Source: Cryptomeria japonica
Taxonomy: Eukaryota; Streptophyta; Pinopsida; Cupressales; Cupressaceae
Length of the DNA stretch: 60,000 nucleotides
NCBI RefSeq assembly: GCF_030272615.1
Contig: NC_081412.1
Location: forward strand, 339,568,870 to 339,628,869
Reading direction: 5' to 3'
In this document: one piece after another, positions 11,561 through 23,559 of the stretch
Layout: each line of letters begins with the position of its first letter
How positions within the stretch are numbered: the stretch's first letter is position 1
The notes under the pieces: model-generated
Seen by the model: the letters and a program-made list of their open reading frames with translations, nothing else
What the model was told of the DNA's origin: nothing
The model's database searches: none
Position numbers and translations under genes: made by a program

Positions 11561-14500
11561 AGTTGAGACCATTGTAAGCACTAGCATCTAGGGTATTACA
11601 AGGTTAGATCAAATGCATTATAGACACAATAAATAAAGACTGCTGCAACAATGTAGAAGTGAACCAAATTGCATAGGTAAAGAAATATTTAAATACCCAA
11701 CATGAAATATACGTCTCGAAGATGAAAAAAGGCAGATTTTAAGTTTGATGGTACTTCGTTTCTGCTATCTAACTATCATAAGAGAACTTTTGATTATTAA
11801 AATTTGATTCAGTCTAAAACATTATAAGATCCTCCGAAACGAGAATTTGCATTTTAACTACTGAAGATCTAAAACCTGTTAAGTTTTGATCAGATTTATG
11901 ATAGGCAGGTAATTTTAATTTTATTTGTCTTGTAATCTTAATCTGATATAAATGGATGATATCAATCAAATTAGTAGAACAATTCGAACTGTGAGTATAT
12001 ATAATATATTCAATTTGCCTTTCACTATCTGCAATCTGCCTCAAATGAATACAGACACCCGTAATGAATTTGATCTGCTCCAGGTGAATATTAATCTGCT
12101 ATAGATATCCTTCACCTGATGAACTATGCATGTTCATTCAACACCAAATAATGAGAGAATCAAACAGTTATATATATGGACCCCTATCTGAATGTATATG
12201 TATATGATCAGATGTTTATACTACATCCAATCTGCAGATAACTGCAGTATGCTATCTTTTTTTTGATTTTTGAACTACAGTAGTCATCTGTTATGTGTGT
12301 TATCTGATAATGAGCTGTACGTTCAATCGGATGCAATATAAGATTTGCTGATGTCTATCACGAATCTTATTGCCACGGTCTGCAATTCGTTTCTTTGTTC
12401 TATTTTATTCAAGCTTTGCACAGATTTTATTTTGCATGATATATTATATTCTCTTCGATTATGATTTCTATTGCTCTTTATATTAATGATGAGAGTCATA
12501 TCTGCTCATGGAGACACGACTTCTCATATCGTACCCTTCCATAAGGGTAACGGGTTAAGACAATATCACTCATTCATTAAAACTACGATTAGTTAAGACA
12601 AGCGATCATTTATTATATTTGCTTGCTTAACAATATTCATTAGATTAATAATAACTTGTTTATCAATACTGACTCTAATTAATATTAATAGATATATATT
12701 AGAAATCAGCTAAGGCAAGAAGTATGATTAAATCTAAATGATCGAATTACCAAATATGCAAGGCCGATAGCTCATTCACATATTTGGTCTTAGTCGGTCA
12801 GAAGGATTACTACTGACGCTACATCACTAACAAAACCAATATGAAACATCCTGTAACTATATACATGAAATATAACTTAAAAGTATAAGGAATTCCTTAT
12901 ACTTAAATGTTAATTTGATGTACAACCTGCCAGTATGGTGTGACCCCTTAAAGGGAGCTATCCCCATCCTCACTTTACATACCCTCTTCACCATCTAGTA
13001 CAACCAACCCACACAATGGTACAACCCGCTAAAATTTACACTTCACTCCCTGCAGCTTAGGTGGCAAGAACAGGTTTGTACATCTAGGGGGCAATTATGA
13101 TTTTCAACAACATTTTAAACAAGATGAGAAAATTCTTGCTGTTATGGCCCATAAAGAAGTATGATTAGCATAGAGGATGGTACGGCTAGCCCTACAACTC
13201 CACTACTTCAAAAGTTCACTAAATAGGAAACTCACCAAAACAACATTGAACACTTTGGAAATGAACCCTTCAAAACACATCAAATGTACCTGTTATCAAC
13301 AAGAAGATTGGAAACTCTACTTGTAGGTACCTTATTGGCTCCGGCATGGAACCATGAAGACCAGCTAAGGGAGTTTTCATGCATGAAACCAGTGTTTTGA
13401 AGAGGGTTTCTGTTGATGTAATTTAGATATATATATAGGTAACTTTTAAAATTATAATATAGTGCTTATTAATAAGGATGTCAACTGTTGTACATGCAAG
13501 GATATGATTGTTGTGTGTTATTTCAACAATATTGATTGCTTTTGTTTAACACATTAACCTTGCCTTCAATCCAAGTAAATGCAAATTATAAAACGTGATA
13601 CACACAGTTTCTTATCTCTTCCATGGCTGTCACTTTTCAGATTGTCGATCTGCTGGTGTCACTTCTTATCACCATGGCTTTCATCGACATCAAGGTATAT
13701 ATAAAGCGATGGTGATCGACAAAGGAGTCACGACTCCTTATGGAACCGACACGATTCCTCAAGGAGTCGTGACTCCTAAGTGGAGTCACGTCGGCATCGA
13801 CTAACTTAGCATAACCCATGATAATATCGTTGGTTTCTTAAGAATTATAATCAGTTAACCAAACGATAGTGATATGCTATCATTAGCAATGAATCCATAA
13901 TATCAATTAATGAATTAATATAATTAATATTATGAATAATTAGTAACACAAGGTTGTTATTAATTATCCATAATATTGATTATAATATTAATCATAATAT
14001 TAACCAATCAATACATAAATGATTACATAAATATATATCTATATGTGATCAGAATAATAAGGATAGATACAAGATTGATGTCTAAGGCCGTAAGGCTAAT
14101 TAGACATTTGGTTTATCCGACCGACGCTATCTCTTTAAACAGTTTCATCCTCAAGAAAATTTGAGATGAAACAGGTTCTCTCAAATGCAGAAAAAAAATC
14201 ATATCAAGTCTTACCTCAACAATGATCTCCCAGCTTCTTTTTATAACATTATAGTGGGAAAACTATGATACTAAAATAATAATCTGCTTTTTTCCTCCAC
14301 AAATGTTTTTTCCAAATTTACTAATAATTAATTATGTGCATAGGCACCTTGTGCCTAGACACCCCTTGAGAGGCACAATTTAAAACCTTTTTTTAATAAA
14401 TAATTATATTAAGATGCCTTTTTTAATATTTCTTCATTAGGACATCTTAAGTAAAATGATTTAATATTTAATAAATCCGATAAGTTGTGGAAAGCATCAA

Positions 14501-15123
14501 AATGAGACAAATATGAAACTCCATTCATACCAAAATGTCATTAAGGACTTAGTACATTGAATTATAGCAACTTGGCAATCGTCTAAAAGTGGCATGTTTC
14601 TCTAGGAAGTTTGGAGAACTCCCACAAGCCAGAATTGCATTCCAAAAGCATTAGGATGCTACCAAAGACCATCATAATTCATTGTCAAGAACCAAAACCA
14701 ATGCTTGAGCAATCGTTATCTCTAAGAAATTGGAGTTCTCCCTTGCCAAACATTTTGCTTACTTTTGAAAACTTAGAAAATAGACTAATTGTTAAGAAAC
14801 AAATTATGCTTAAAAAGGGGATATTACATCTTTCTCTGCCAATTTGTAAACACTAACGATGTTATTTGAAGGGGGATATTGTTGTAAGACCAATATTGCC
14901 ACCATGATCACACCACTACCTCCATCAAAGATCCGAGTACCATGATTTAGTTCACTAGTAAGAGTAACCAACTACCCTTGCAACATCGTATAACATGCAT
15001 TATGATTTGGGCAAAAAGTTCACAAGGCAACCAAGTGTATCGTTATTAGTCATTTTCAATGACCTTCAGAGGCCTCATCAATCATTGTTTTGCTGCATGA
15101 TTTGTGAAAAAGTGACGAAATCA
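11561..15123. other. AT-rich intron with LTR-like debris, not resolved
   Basis: No coding region is recognisable. Two stretches resemble each other and LTR ends: 12700-12810 (AAGGCCGATAGC, ACATATTTGGTCTTAGTCGG) and 14085-14130 (AAGGCCGTAAGG, ACATTTGGTTTATCCGACCG). An LTR-promoter-like block lies at 13690-13800. GAAGGGGGATAT at 14871 followed by TGTTGTAAGACC could be a polypurine tract and LTR start. I could not find matching ends or target-site duplications, so no element is called. Confidence 0.4.
13695..13776. promoter_or_regulatory. TATA-like motif with perfect 15-bp inverted repeat
   Basis: TATATATAAA lies at 13696-13705. It is followed by arms GGAGTCACGACTCCT (13724-13738) and AGGAGTCGTGACTCC (13762-13776), exact reverse complements, with a further partial copy GGAGTCACG at 13784. 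The left arm is itself partly palindromic. The arrangement resembles the core promoter and start region of a decayed LTR, but no LTR boundaries were found. Confidence 0.55.
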
Positions 15124-15300
15124 TAGTTATAAGACTTGGGCTGAACGTAGACTTGGCAAACTAATTTTTTGACCTGTACTCTGTACCCAAACTGGGTGTA
15201 GACTTGACAAACACTTGGTAGAATGAAAAAAATTGAGATATAAAGGTTTTTAAGGATCTAAAATTTGTATCATGCACCCTTCAATAAATAAAATTTAAGA
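15124..15300 (-). repeat. terminus of a hAT-related element (inverted relative to 2546-2704)
   Basis: The reverse complement matches the 2546-2704 terminus over TTGAAGGGTGCAT, TTTTAGATCCTTAAAAACC, the subterminal CAAGTC motifs (GAGTC in the other copy) and the end CTATGATT. The terminal repeat would start CATAGTTATAAGACTTGG at 15124. No transposase was found beside it, so this is probably a deleted or non-autonomous copy that continues to about 15560. Confidence 0.55.
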
Positions 15301-15372
15301 CAATAAAATAATCAAATAGAAGCTACTTTGATTACATTCACAAGTATACATTGATAAATGAGTATTAAAGTT

Positions 15373-15520
15373 GACTTTGCCAAAGGTCATGAAGTCAAAA
15401 CAGAGAACAAAGATCATATTTTTGGCACTAGTGTGAGGAGAATTAGTCATAGGTAGAAACACTGAAGTGAGGTCCGAATGGGCATGAATTTTTATGATGA
15501 TACAATTTACGACATTATGT
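15373..15520. repeat. dispersed repeat, copy A
   Basis: It matches 28912-29070 in the same orientation. Shared blocks include GAAGTCAAAA.AGAGAA.AAAGAT, GGTAGAAACACTG.AGTGA and ACAATTTA.GA.ATTA, about three quarters identical by eye. Here it follows a hAT terminus, so both may be interior parts of one non-autonomous hAT family. Confidence 0.65.
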
Positions 15521-15889
15521 TTAGCCCCCACTTTAATAAGCATATGAACTTATGCTCATACTTGCTGTGACCTTTTCACACATCACCCCATTCCAAATGG
15601 GGACCCCCTATATTTTTGTGTTCTTGGTCTTTTGGTTGTTGAGTTTTTTGGTAGTCTGGCAATGATTTCCTCAAATATCTAGGTGTTTGGATGGGCTGTT
15701 ATGGTTTATGGCAAGTCTGGAAGTGAGCATTGTCTATTTTAGGGTTTTTCGTCTTGCAAACTTAGAAAGGAAGTCAGTAATCTTGAGCATAGTGAAAATT
15801 GGCTAAGTGTAGACGAAAAAACCTTTCAAAGGGCCTTCTAGTGAAATTTTAGTGTTTTTCATAAACTTCCAATTTTTATTAAGTGTCAC

Positions 15890-16856
15890 TATGGCCTCGA
15901 TTTGCCTAATTTTGAGTTCGAACAAACGTACTATTTTTAGTAAGTTTCACCGTGTCTCCATTTGCCCTAATTTTATGTTTGGAAGAACTTACTATTTTTA
16001 GTAAGCCTATTTTGAGAAGGTGTATCCTTGGCAACAAGTGAGCACTGATTGTAGGAAGAACCAAGGCATCCAGTTCCAAATTTGGAAAACGAATGAAGCA
16101 AGGAGATGGTCGAATTTCGACTGTCAGAGAATTCTCCTTCAAAATCAAAGCACGCCAAAGAGCAATTCTCGAGCAGAAATCCCGAGAGGAGGATTCATCC
16201 TTTGTTCAAGATTCCTCCTTCAACCCTCAAGTGTTGGGCGCAAATCACATGACAAGGGGGAATCATTGTCTAACCAAAATAAATCCTCTAGGCCTCAAGT
16301 GCGCCAAAATACCTCCTTGGGTGCAAATCCCAAGGCAAGGAGGATTTGTCCTTGTGCTCAAAATTCCTCCTCCATGAAGTCTTGGACATGATGAAAAGTG
16401 GCAAGTGTTAGAAAGTTCCTCCACCTCTAGAATGTGCCCAATCTCAGGATGGCATGGAAATTTGAAATTTCACTATGTATGGGAAAATTCTATCCCCAAA
16501 CTCTAAATGCGCCCCATCTCCAGAAAGGGAAGGAGTGAACAAATTTGGTTAAGAGTTGGAAGAAATCCTCCTTTCCCCTCCAAGTATGCCCAATTTTAGG
16601 AGGTTATTGAATTGTTGAAATTTGACGAAGGCGTTGGAAATTCTTCCCATCCCTTTGGAATGCGCCCAACCTCGTGAAATCATGGAAATGAACAAATTTG
16701 ACGTTTTAAAGAATTCCTCCTACAAACCTCAAATGTGCCCAAGTGTCCAAGAAGGAAAGAAATGATGGAATTTGGCTAAGGCAATGAAAAATCTTCCAAG
16801 TTATCTCATATGCGCCCTAGCAAGAAGAATCCTTCATCGATTAGAATTGGTGCCCA
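15890..16856 (+). repeat. diverged tandem repeats, leader of unknown-ORF element (first part)
   Basis: Loose repeats recur: TACTATTTTTAGTAAG twice (15929 and 15989), then units of roughly 80-110 bp built around TCCTCC..., TGCGCCCAA and GAAATTTGA. The same vocabulary resumes at 19823 after solo LTR-B and leads into the ORF at 20341. A comparable repeat-rich stretch precedes the second ORF copy on the other strand (34421-39300), so this appears to be the 5' LTR or leader of that element family. The gap 15530-15890 shows nothing else. Confidence 0.5.
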
Positions 16857-19817
16857 TGTTGGAAATGTTGTCATTGATGTCAAAGGAGTAAAGACAATGT
16901 TATGTTATGATCATCATTGGTGCCATGAGAAGACTCATCAAATAAGACATTCATACTGAAGAAGTCAGTTGGATTTAAAGACAAAAGTTTTGTGTAACAA
17001 AAAGTATTAGAAGATGGATGAATATATTGTTATTGGCAGGTTGGCAATTTGAGGCGATTAATCATATTGGAATTAAATACGTTTGATAATGTTTGAAGTA
17101 TTGTCTTTTCAAAGTGAAGCAATATAATCTATGGCCAAAGACTTGGAAAGTGAAGAAGAAACCGAAATCATTGCAATCAAATATTTATAATGTTTTGACA
17201 ATATAAAGATTGGTCTTGTTCATTATCGTCACACCTGATACTTGGTTCTTGATGGCAAGAACTATATTCTCCTCTAGTTTGTGAAGCTACAGAAATCTCA
17301 TAGGAAACAAGTTCACTTGAAGTTAAAATACAATTTCAGGTATTCGGGTTGTGTGGAGGCAAAGATTATGACAGTTTCAACCATCGGATTAAAGACATGG
17401 CAAGTTCAAAAGACAGTGGCAGATATAATATTGAGTGCAGCGACTCATATGCTTAAGGATAATTTCCATTCAAGAAAGAAATAATTCTTTTCAACAAATG
17501 ACAGCGGTTGATGTAAGAAACACAGCGATCTTTCAAAATTAAAGAGAACAACGATTAAATCAAACAATGTACAGCGATGGTTATTAGTAAGCCATAATCC
17601 ATCTTATAGAACACAAGGCAACGATAAAGGAAGGTGTAAGTTAATACAGTACCATCGATCTAAAATGAATATGAACTCAGCAACTTCATTACCAAAGGAT
17701 TTGCTTAGCATACAAAGGCAATATTTATATGATCAACGATTATATTCCAGCATGTTTGCAGTGGCTAATAAAGTCAACGCTTATGTGCTGTGTGATATTA
17801 TTAGACAAGTTAAATACAGCGACTTGTATTAAGAAATATTTACATGAAATTGGTGGTCAAAGAAAATAATAAAGAATCATGATTAAGTAAAGACAGCGAT
17901 GTTTAAGAGATACGATTCAAGGAATTATTTTGTCATCGAATATGGTAAGGGAGTGCATACAGCAACAATCAAGTTAGAAAAGATTTTGCACTATGGGTTG
18001 AGTCGATTTCCTCTGTGACAGCGGCAGTATCAGGCATAAATTATAATAAATTTGAGTTTACTGATTAAACAAAAACAATTGTTTATGAGGTTGACTTCTT
18101 ATGGCAGCACTCCATTAAAATCAAATATTATTAAGGAAATATATGCAACAACTATAACATTAATTCAAAGTGTAATATTTCACATACAGCCGACTCAGTT
18201 ATGAGACAAGTCAGACTTTAGTTATGATTAAGCAATGATATGATTGGGGTGTTAAGACAATTTAGCAACTGAAGGTTCAATTCAGATTGATGCATAGTGA
18301 ATAGAGTAACTAAGATGGTGACTATTGAAATATATTTCAATCGCAGTGATCATCATGAAAGTGAAGTCAAGCAGTTCTATTACACAGCGTTTATATTTCA
18401 AAGGAGCAATTGAAGTGTAAGAAGTCTACAGCGATTCAATATGGAAGACTATGAATCAGAGTAAACTAATAGAGTGATTTATTATTGTGATGATCTGAAT
18501 GCAGTGATTATAGACAGCAATTTTTAGAAGACTTATATTGGGACAGCATCTATACTTTTGAAAGGAAGTTTATCAAAATTAATTCATGGATAGCAATTTA
18601 GTAAGGAGAAGATTATTTAAAGACAATGTCAAACAAATAAGCATTAAATGTTTTGATCATGATTAATATTAAAGGCAGTAATTAAGATACTGAAATGATA
18701 ATGATTAGTTTTATGAGAAGATGTGAGTTAGAAAAAGTATTATTTAAGAGTTCCACGATTTATTTCATAAATAAATGGGTGTGAGTCTATTGAAGAAGTA
18801 ATTTTGTTATGACTCTCAAGAGCCATGATTCAAGGTGACATTAAATTAAATCGTATGGTAAAAGAAACTTTATAAAATAAAAGGTGTGAGTTTATAAAGC
18901 AGCAGGTACGATTTCCTATGAAGAGTTATAATCTGTTTAGGTGGTAACTTCTATGAAAGGAGGTATCTCTTAACTTGGTGAGATATGAAAATATTTGAAA
19001 CTCAAATAGTGTGTGTTTATATGAATTAAGATAAGGAAGTGTGCAGAGTATGTATGCGTGGTGTGTGTATGTGTAAATAAATGAAAGGAAACATAGAAAG
19101 ATTATTGCAGATTGGTGATGATTCATGTGGACAGATTACAAAGAGTAATCTAGCAGATCTATGAAGACTTCATGAACAGATTTGTGAAGATTCTATGAGC
19201 ATATTTGTGAAGACATTAAGCGGCAGAGTTTAGCAGACTTATGATAGTTTTATGGCAGAATTATAGAAAAGAATAAGTGCATTTAAGAAAGATTTATATG
19301 TAGATGTATATGCAGATTTATGATCATGTTATAGAGGATTTGAGAGGAAGATTATAACATATTGAAGAAGAAAGTTCGCGGAAGAAAAAGTTGTCCATCA
19401 TCCGTTGTTATAGCAACATTGTCAAGGTGGAATTTCAGATTTATGTGAAGTGGTTGGTGCTCACAAAATTCAGATTTGGGAGTTGGTGCTTCCAATGGTT
19501 TGGTGGTCACAAACAAACTTAGGGGTTGGTGCCTCAAGTATGTTGGTGCCTACGAATATTGTAAAACAAGATATTCATATAAAAGCATTGATTTGCCTTG
19601 GTTTTCTCTCGTAAGGGTTTCCACGTATATATCTTGTGTTCTACTTGTGTTCATATTAGTTAGATCACATATGAATCTTGGTATGCAATGAATATGTTAA
19701 TGAGATAAGTTATATACTTGTGGTTGAAGTTGAAAAAGTTTAATTTGGTAATTTTTTTTGTTTTACTAATTCACCCCGTTCCCCTCCCCCCCCCTTCAGT
19801 ATAACCGTGTCTCTTCA
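16857..19817 (+). mobile_element. solo LTR-B (2,961 bp), Copia-2-like
   Basis: It starts TGTTGGAAATGTTGTCATTG, ends GTGTCTCTTCA, and has exact 5-bp target-site duplications GCCCA at 16852-16856 and 19818-19822. Near its 3' end is ACTAATTCACCCC followed by a long C tract (19773-19796). The Copia-2 LTR at 52617-54247 has the same layout on the other strand (TTGTCATTGATGTCA near its start, CTGATTCACC plus a C tract near its end), so LTR-B probably belongs to a related Copia family. Small frames inside (17281-17484, 19476-19691) have no motif. No internal domain remains. Confidence 0.85.
17500..18680 (+). repeat. dispersed ACAGCGAT-like motifs within solo LTR-B
   Basis: About fifteen variants of ACAGCGAT (for example near 17521, 17570, 17817, 17890, 18018, 18384, 18429 and 18517) recur every 40-100 bp across the LTR interior, with unrelated AT-rich spacers. 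The spacing is irregular, so this is not a simple minisatellite. It may be a worn array, or a motif kept as a binding site. Confidence 0.5.
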
Positions 19818-19822
19818 GCCCA

Positions 19823-20340
19823 AACATTCAAAAAATCCTTCTCCTTATCTCATGTGCGCCTATGATAGGAAGCGATGTGGAAGACAACTTTGAACGCCCA
19901 AAATTGAAAATTGCTCATTAATAAGGCTTGACTCAAGGCGTAATGGAAATTTCAATTTTGAAACCAAGTATGATGAGTAGGGTCCACCGAAACGAGCAGT
20001 CATCTCCCCCTCAACAATGGAATCACGAAATGTGTTTTGGAAGGAATTAATGAAGTTACTAAAATTATCCCAATGCCAACTTGGTAGCATAGTGGGCAAA
20101 TTTGTTATTTAAAGAAGACACGAGAGTCTCATTTTCACATCACATTTTGGAGAGCACTAGCCAGAAGCAAGGTGTGCTAAGTGGCTGAAGGGTGCTCTCT
20201 TTTCATCCAGGAATTCTTGTTCTCCGAGGTTTTAATTTATTCCAAGTCTAGAATATGCAACGTAGAATTCTTCCCATGACGGATTTTAAATTTCCTTAGC
20301 ATGAATTTAATGTGACTCATTTTGTGTTGCAGGAAGTTAG
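19823..20340 (+). repeat. leader of unknown-ORF element (second part)
   Basis: This continues 15890-16856 after the LTR-B insertion, with TGTGCGCCTATGATAGG and AACGCCCAAAATTG of the same style. It runs directly into the ATG at 20341; the bases before it read GTTGCAGGAAGTTAG, which resembles a 3' splice site. Confidence 0.5.
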
Positions 20341-21395
20341 ATGACGGAATCAAGTAAGGTGGCAAGCACATCCAGGCAGACTAAGGTAAAAAATGAACAA
20401 AAGGGACTTCTCCCGGAATCGAAGATCATTTCAAAGTGGAAGGAAGTCAATGACACCAACTTAGGAACGTTCAATTTGGAGGATTTCAGGAAGAGAATGT
20501 TTGGTCATGATTTACATCCTCCGCCAGCTGTAGCCAAGAAGATAGCTAGAAGTGGAATAGTGGTCGTAGTTGGTTTCCCTCTTGCCATCCTGTGCCCGAA
20601 GTTGATCATTTAATGTGCAAACTATTACAACTCCAAGCGAAGAGCAATTGTAGCCACTGATGGCAGACTCTTGGCGAATCTAACAGTTGAGGCAATTACT
20701 GAAGAATTTGGAATTCCCATGTATCATTCCATGGTGTACAAGACAAAGGAAAGGGCGGCAAAGGTCTACAATTCCGGAGTGGAAGGATGTGCGGGTATCA
20801 TCAACCGCAAATGGATGCTAAAGCCAAAGCCTCATCATTCCAAAATGCATAAGGAGCTTACCAGGATGGACTTCAAGCAATAGTACAATGACCTCATGTT
20901 GATGATGACTCGAGTCATGGGATGCCCACAAGCATTCATCTTCGAGCCATGTATGTTCTACTTCATTGAGGAAATGATGGATAATAAAGACGATAGTTTG
21001 GGCAAGGATAATTAGTGACAACCTAGATGAACAACTGAAGAATTTGATGCATTCCCGGTCCTTTTACATGGGCTCATACATTGTTTGTATGCTAGCAAGG
21101 ATGCCCAAATCTGCGGATTATTGAGCAAAGAACCCATGGGATGTGGTCCAGGACAATTCAAACTGCATGAGTGCTATCCTTGGTTGCATTTTTATAGAAC
21201 CTTCAATTTCAATAGAGCCAACGACACCTTCACTATGCATATTATCTGGTCCTTATAGGGAGGTAGGCACACTAGGCTGCCACAAGAAGAAAAGAAATTG
21301 ATAAAGAGGCAAAGGTTTTGATCCATATGACAAGATAAGAATGGTGGCCGGCAGATAACCACCGACCAATACTTAATCAAATTTTGCTTTGGTGA
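20341..21395 (+). pseudogene. unknown retroelement-associated ORF, copy 1
   Basis: I do not recognise the family. An ATG at 20341 opens 90 codons: a basic start, then LLPESKIISKWKEVNDTNLG, FRKRMFGHDLHPPP and GIVVVVGFPLAILCPKLII. After a stop at 20611 the same frame continues as CANYYNSKRRAIVATDGRLL, LTVEAITEEFGIP, MVYKTKERAAKVYN and KPKPHHSKMHKELTRMDFKQ. Weaker pieces follow (VMGCPQAFIFEPCMFYFIEE, then RANDTFTMHIIW in another frame) to about 21395. Stops at 20611, 20881 and about 21013 show decay. A diverged copy lies at 33890-34420 on the - strand, so the ORF belongs to a repeat family. It could be an extra ORF of a large Gypsy element (Ogre-like elements have one before gag) or a divergent gag. 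It has no zinc knuckle. Confidence 0.6.
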
Positions 21396-21520
21396 GCCAT
21401 TTATAATATTATATTATAAAGTTACTTTTTCTAAAAAGTTAATAAAAAGTAACTTATAAGTTACTTTGTCTTGGAATAAGTAACTTTATATTAAAAGTTA
21501 CATTGCACACTTCTGTAGGA
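21396..21520. repeat. AGTTACTT/AAGTAACT motif cluster
   Basis: Six or seven copies of AGTTACTT or its complement occur in about 100 bp (for example 21420, 21446, 21457, 21477 and 21496), giving several possible small stems directly after the unknown ORF. Confidence 0.6.
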
Positions 21521-23019
21521 GGCTTTAATAACTTAAAAAGTGGTTAATAATTCATCAGACCCTCCCGTTCAATCTGGCGCCACTTTAAGGGAGAGAAAGA
21601 TTCCAAGGAATCTTCAAAAGATGCCTCAAGGGAGTTCAATTTAGGTTTGGAGAGATTAAAGAGCTTGTACGTATCATTTGGTAGAGATTGGAGATTGGAA
21701 TTTTGAGAATTGTTTGCATTTGCAGGTCTGCAATGTTTATTGCAGGGTCTGAAATTGGGTTTGAGGATGAAAATCTTCAGACTTTGTGTGAGAGGACGAA
21801 ATCCCCCTCACCTTTGTGCCATCATTTTAGCTTGGAATGTTCATATTTAGCTATTGTGGGAAGATTTTTCATAGTTTGTGGCAAATTGTGGTCTACCATT
21901 CTCTCTCCAGCCAAATCGTACGGTTATAACAAAAGCTTGCAGTCTTGCTGAGCTATCAACTCAACAACCTTGTGAAACATGGAAACAACCCCAAATTGTG
22001 GGACCTTGCGCGAGGGGGTTGAATCTCCGGAGAAGGACGACTTTCTTCTCAATCCAAGTTTGTAGGTGTTGAACCAACTCAACACTCCAAATCTTACTTC
22101 TAAACTTATCTTAAGAGCTTGTAGAGGAAACGGAAAGAGAGAAATGCTTAAAATGAAAGGTGATGCACCAAGATAAGAGATGTTTCTCTCCCCACCCGAA
22201 ATAGCACAAAGAATCAACTGAAATACCCATGAGATGTACAAACTTCAATTGCTTGAATGACTTCAAGGCATGTATGGTGGTTAGAACTTGTTGAATGTCA
22301 AGAGGGGAGAAGGTTTCCCACAAGTCACGCCCAGAAACAGGTTAACACAGCATATATGTGAAAGAAATCCACAAACATACACTAACAATGAAGGTAAGAA
22401 CACATACACAACATAGATAAGTTGAAGTAAGGCAAGAATGATGATTTCAACTCATTATAAGGCCAATGGCTAAACTTACATTTGCAGAAATGCAAGATAA
22501 ATACGAGTCTTTAAGAGAAGTGAAAGGCCATAGAATAGCTCAAGCCAACAGGGAGAGAACCCTTTACAATGAGGCTTAACAACCTTTATATAAAAAATTG
22601 GTCGCAGAGGAGAGAGCATTGGTCAGGGAAGAGAAGCCTTGACCCTTGTGTGTCCAGGGAAATTTCAGTCAGGGAATGCAGGGAAGTGCATGCACCTAAC
22701 ATTGTGTACATGCAAGCATCTCGGCCATACCTTGACAACGCAATCCCAAGAAGAAAGGTACTTCTAGAAGGTGGATTGCCTGACATTCCAAAGTCAGAGC
22801 ATGCAGGCATGACATAAGTAACCATAAATAAGCATGGCCTTGTACTTCACTTGATCGAAATCTTGCAAAAATCATTAAATGCGCCCGTGTAGCTCCACGA
22901 AAGGTGTACAAGTTGCAAGAGTTGGAGCATTAAGAGCTTTGAGTGTTGATCACACCATCAAGAAGTGTTGCAAGCCGGAAGGAAGTCGAAAGACTTCGGA
23001 AACATAGGTTCTCGATGTT
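21521..23019. other. no gene recognised; remains of element 3' regions
   Basis: Several open frames on both strands (for example 21688-21951, 21924-22241 and 22569-22817) overlap each other and show no motif. This stretch is probably untranslated or LTR sequence of the unknown-ORF element on the left and of Gypsy-1 on the right. No LTR boundary could be fixed. Confidence 0.4.
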
Positions 23020-23217
23020 TGGAAGAGGCAAGGACTTGGTGATTTCGGGATTCCGAAGCAGGGAAAGGCAAGGACTTGGCGATTTTTGAGATTTCTGGAT
23101 TCCGAAGGAGGGAAAGGCAAGGACTTGGGGATATTGGGATTCCGAAGAAGGGAAGGACAAGGACTTGGCGATTTCGAGATTTCGAAATTCCGAAGGAGGG
23201 AAAGGCAAGGACTTTCC
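23020..23217. repeat. GGAAAGGCAAGGACTTGG minisatellite
   Basis: At least four units are built on AAGGCAAGGACTTGG.GAT followed by a variable T-rich part and ATTCCGAAG.AGGGA; unit length varies from about 45 to 60 bp. It lies downstream of the Gypsy-1 integrase on that element's strand, in its 3' untranslated region or LTR. The overlapping Ser/Pro-rich frames on the - strand are by-products of the repeat. Confidence 0.75.
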
Positions 23218-23559
23218 TTCTGACAAGAGAACACTTCACACTTCACGACTCCATTGTTTTCTCTTTGTTCAACTGGGGCAGCGCTGGTCCATAGAACATA
23301 TCTTTGATCCATTCTCATTGATGGACCACAGGTGTCATAAAATGACAACATTTTCAGCGACCTCTGCGGGATGCTTACCTGCTAAGCATGGAATCTAGAA
23401 GCCTTGAGCATCCATTGGGCATTGAGTCACTGAAATGACCCAAAACATGTGTGCGCCATCACTTGGAGGGAAACTGGAAACTAGAGCACACACCCTCTTA
23501 AGGAGAATGCGGCAGGTGCAAAAGCACTTATGAAAGCAAAGCAACTTCTAATCTAATAT

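Noticed and set aside
11277-11591. Ser/Thr-rich protein with 15-residue repeats
   Set aside because: By-product of the 45-bp minisatellite; both strands are open, which argues against coding.
14871-14900. Polypurine tract and LTR start (GAAGGGGGATAT, TGTTGTAAGACC)
   Set aside because: No matching LTR, primer site or target duplication could be found on either side.
21575-21582. TGGCGCCA as a primer-binding site of a Gypsy element
   Set aside because: It is not preceded by a CA-ending LTR, and pairing beyond eight bases to a tRNA 3' end is not evident.
22930-23351. Ser/Pro/Leu-rich repeat proteins on the - strand
   Set aside because: Three overlapping frames read the same minisatellite; none has a start context, a domain or support outside the repeat.
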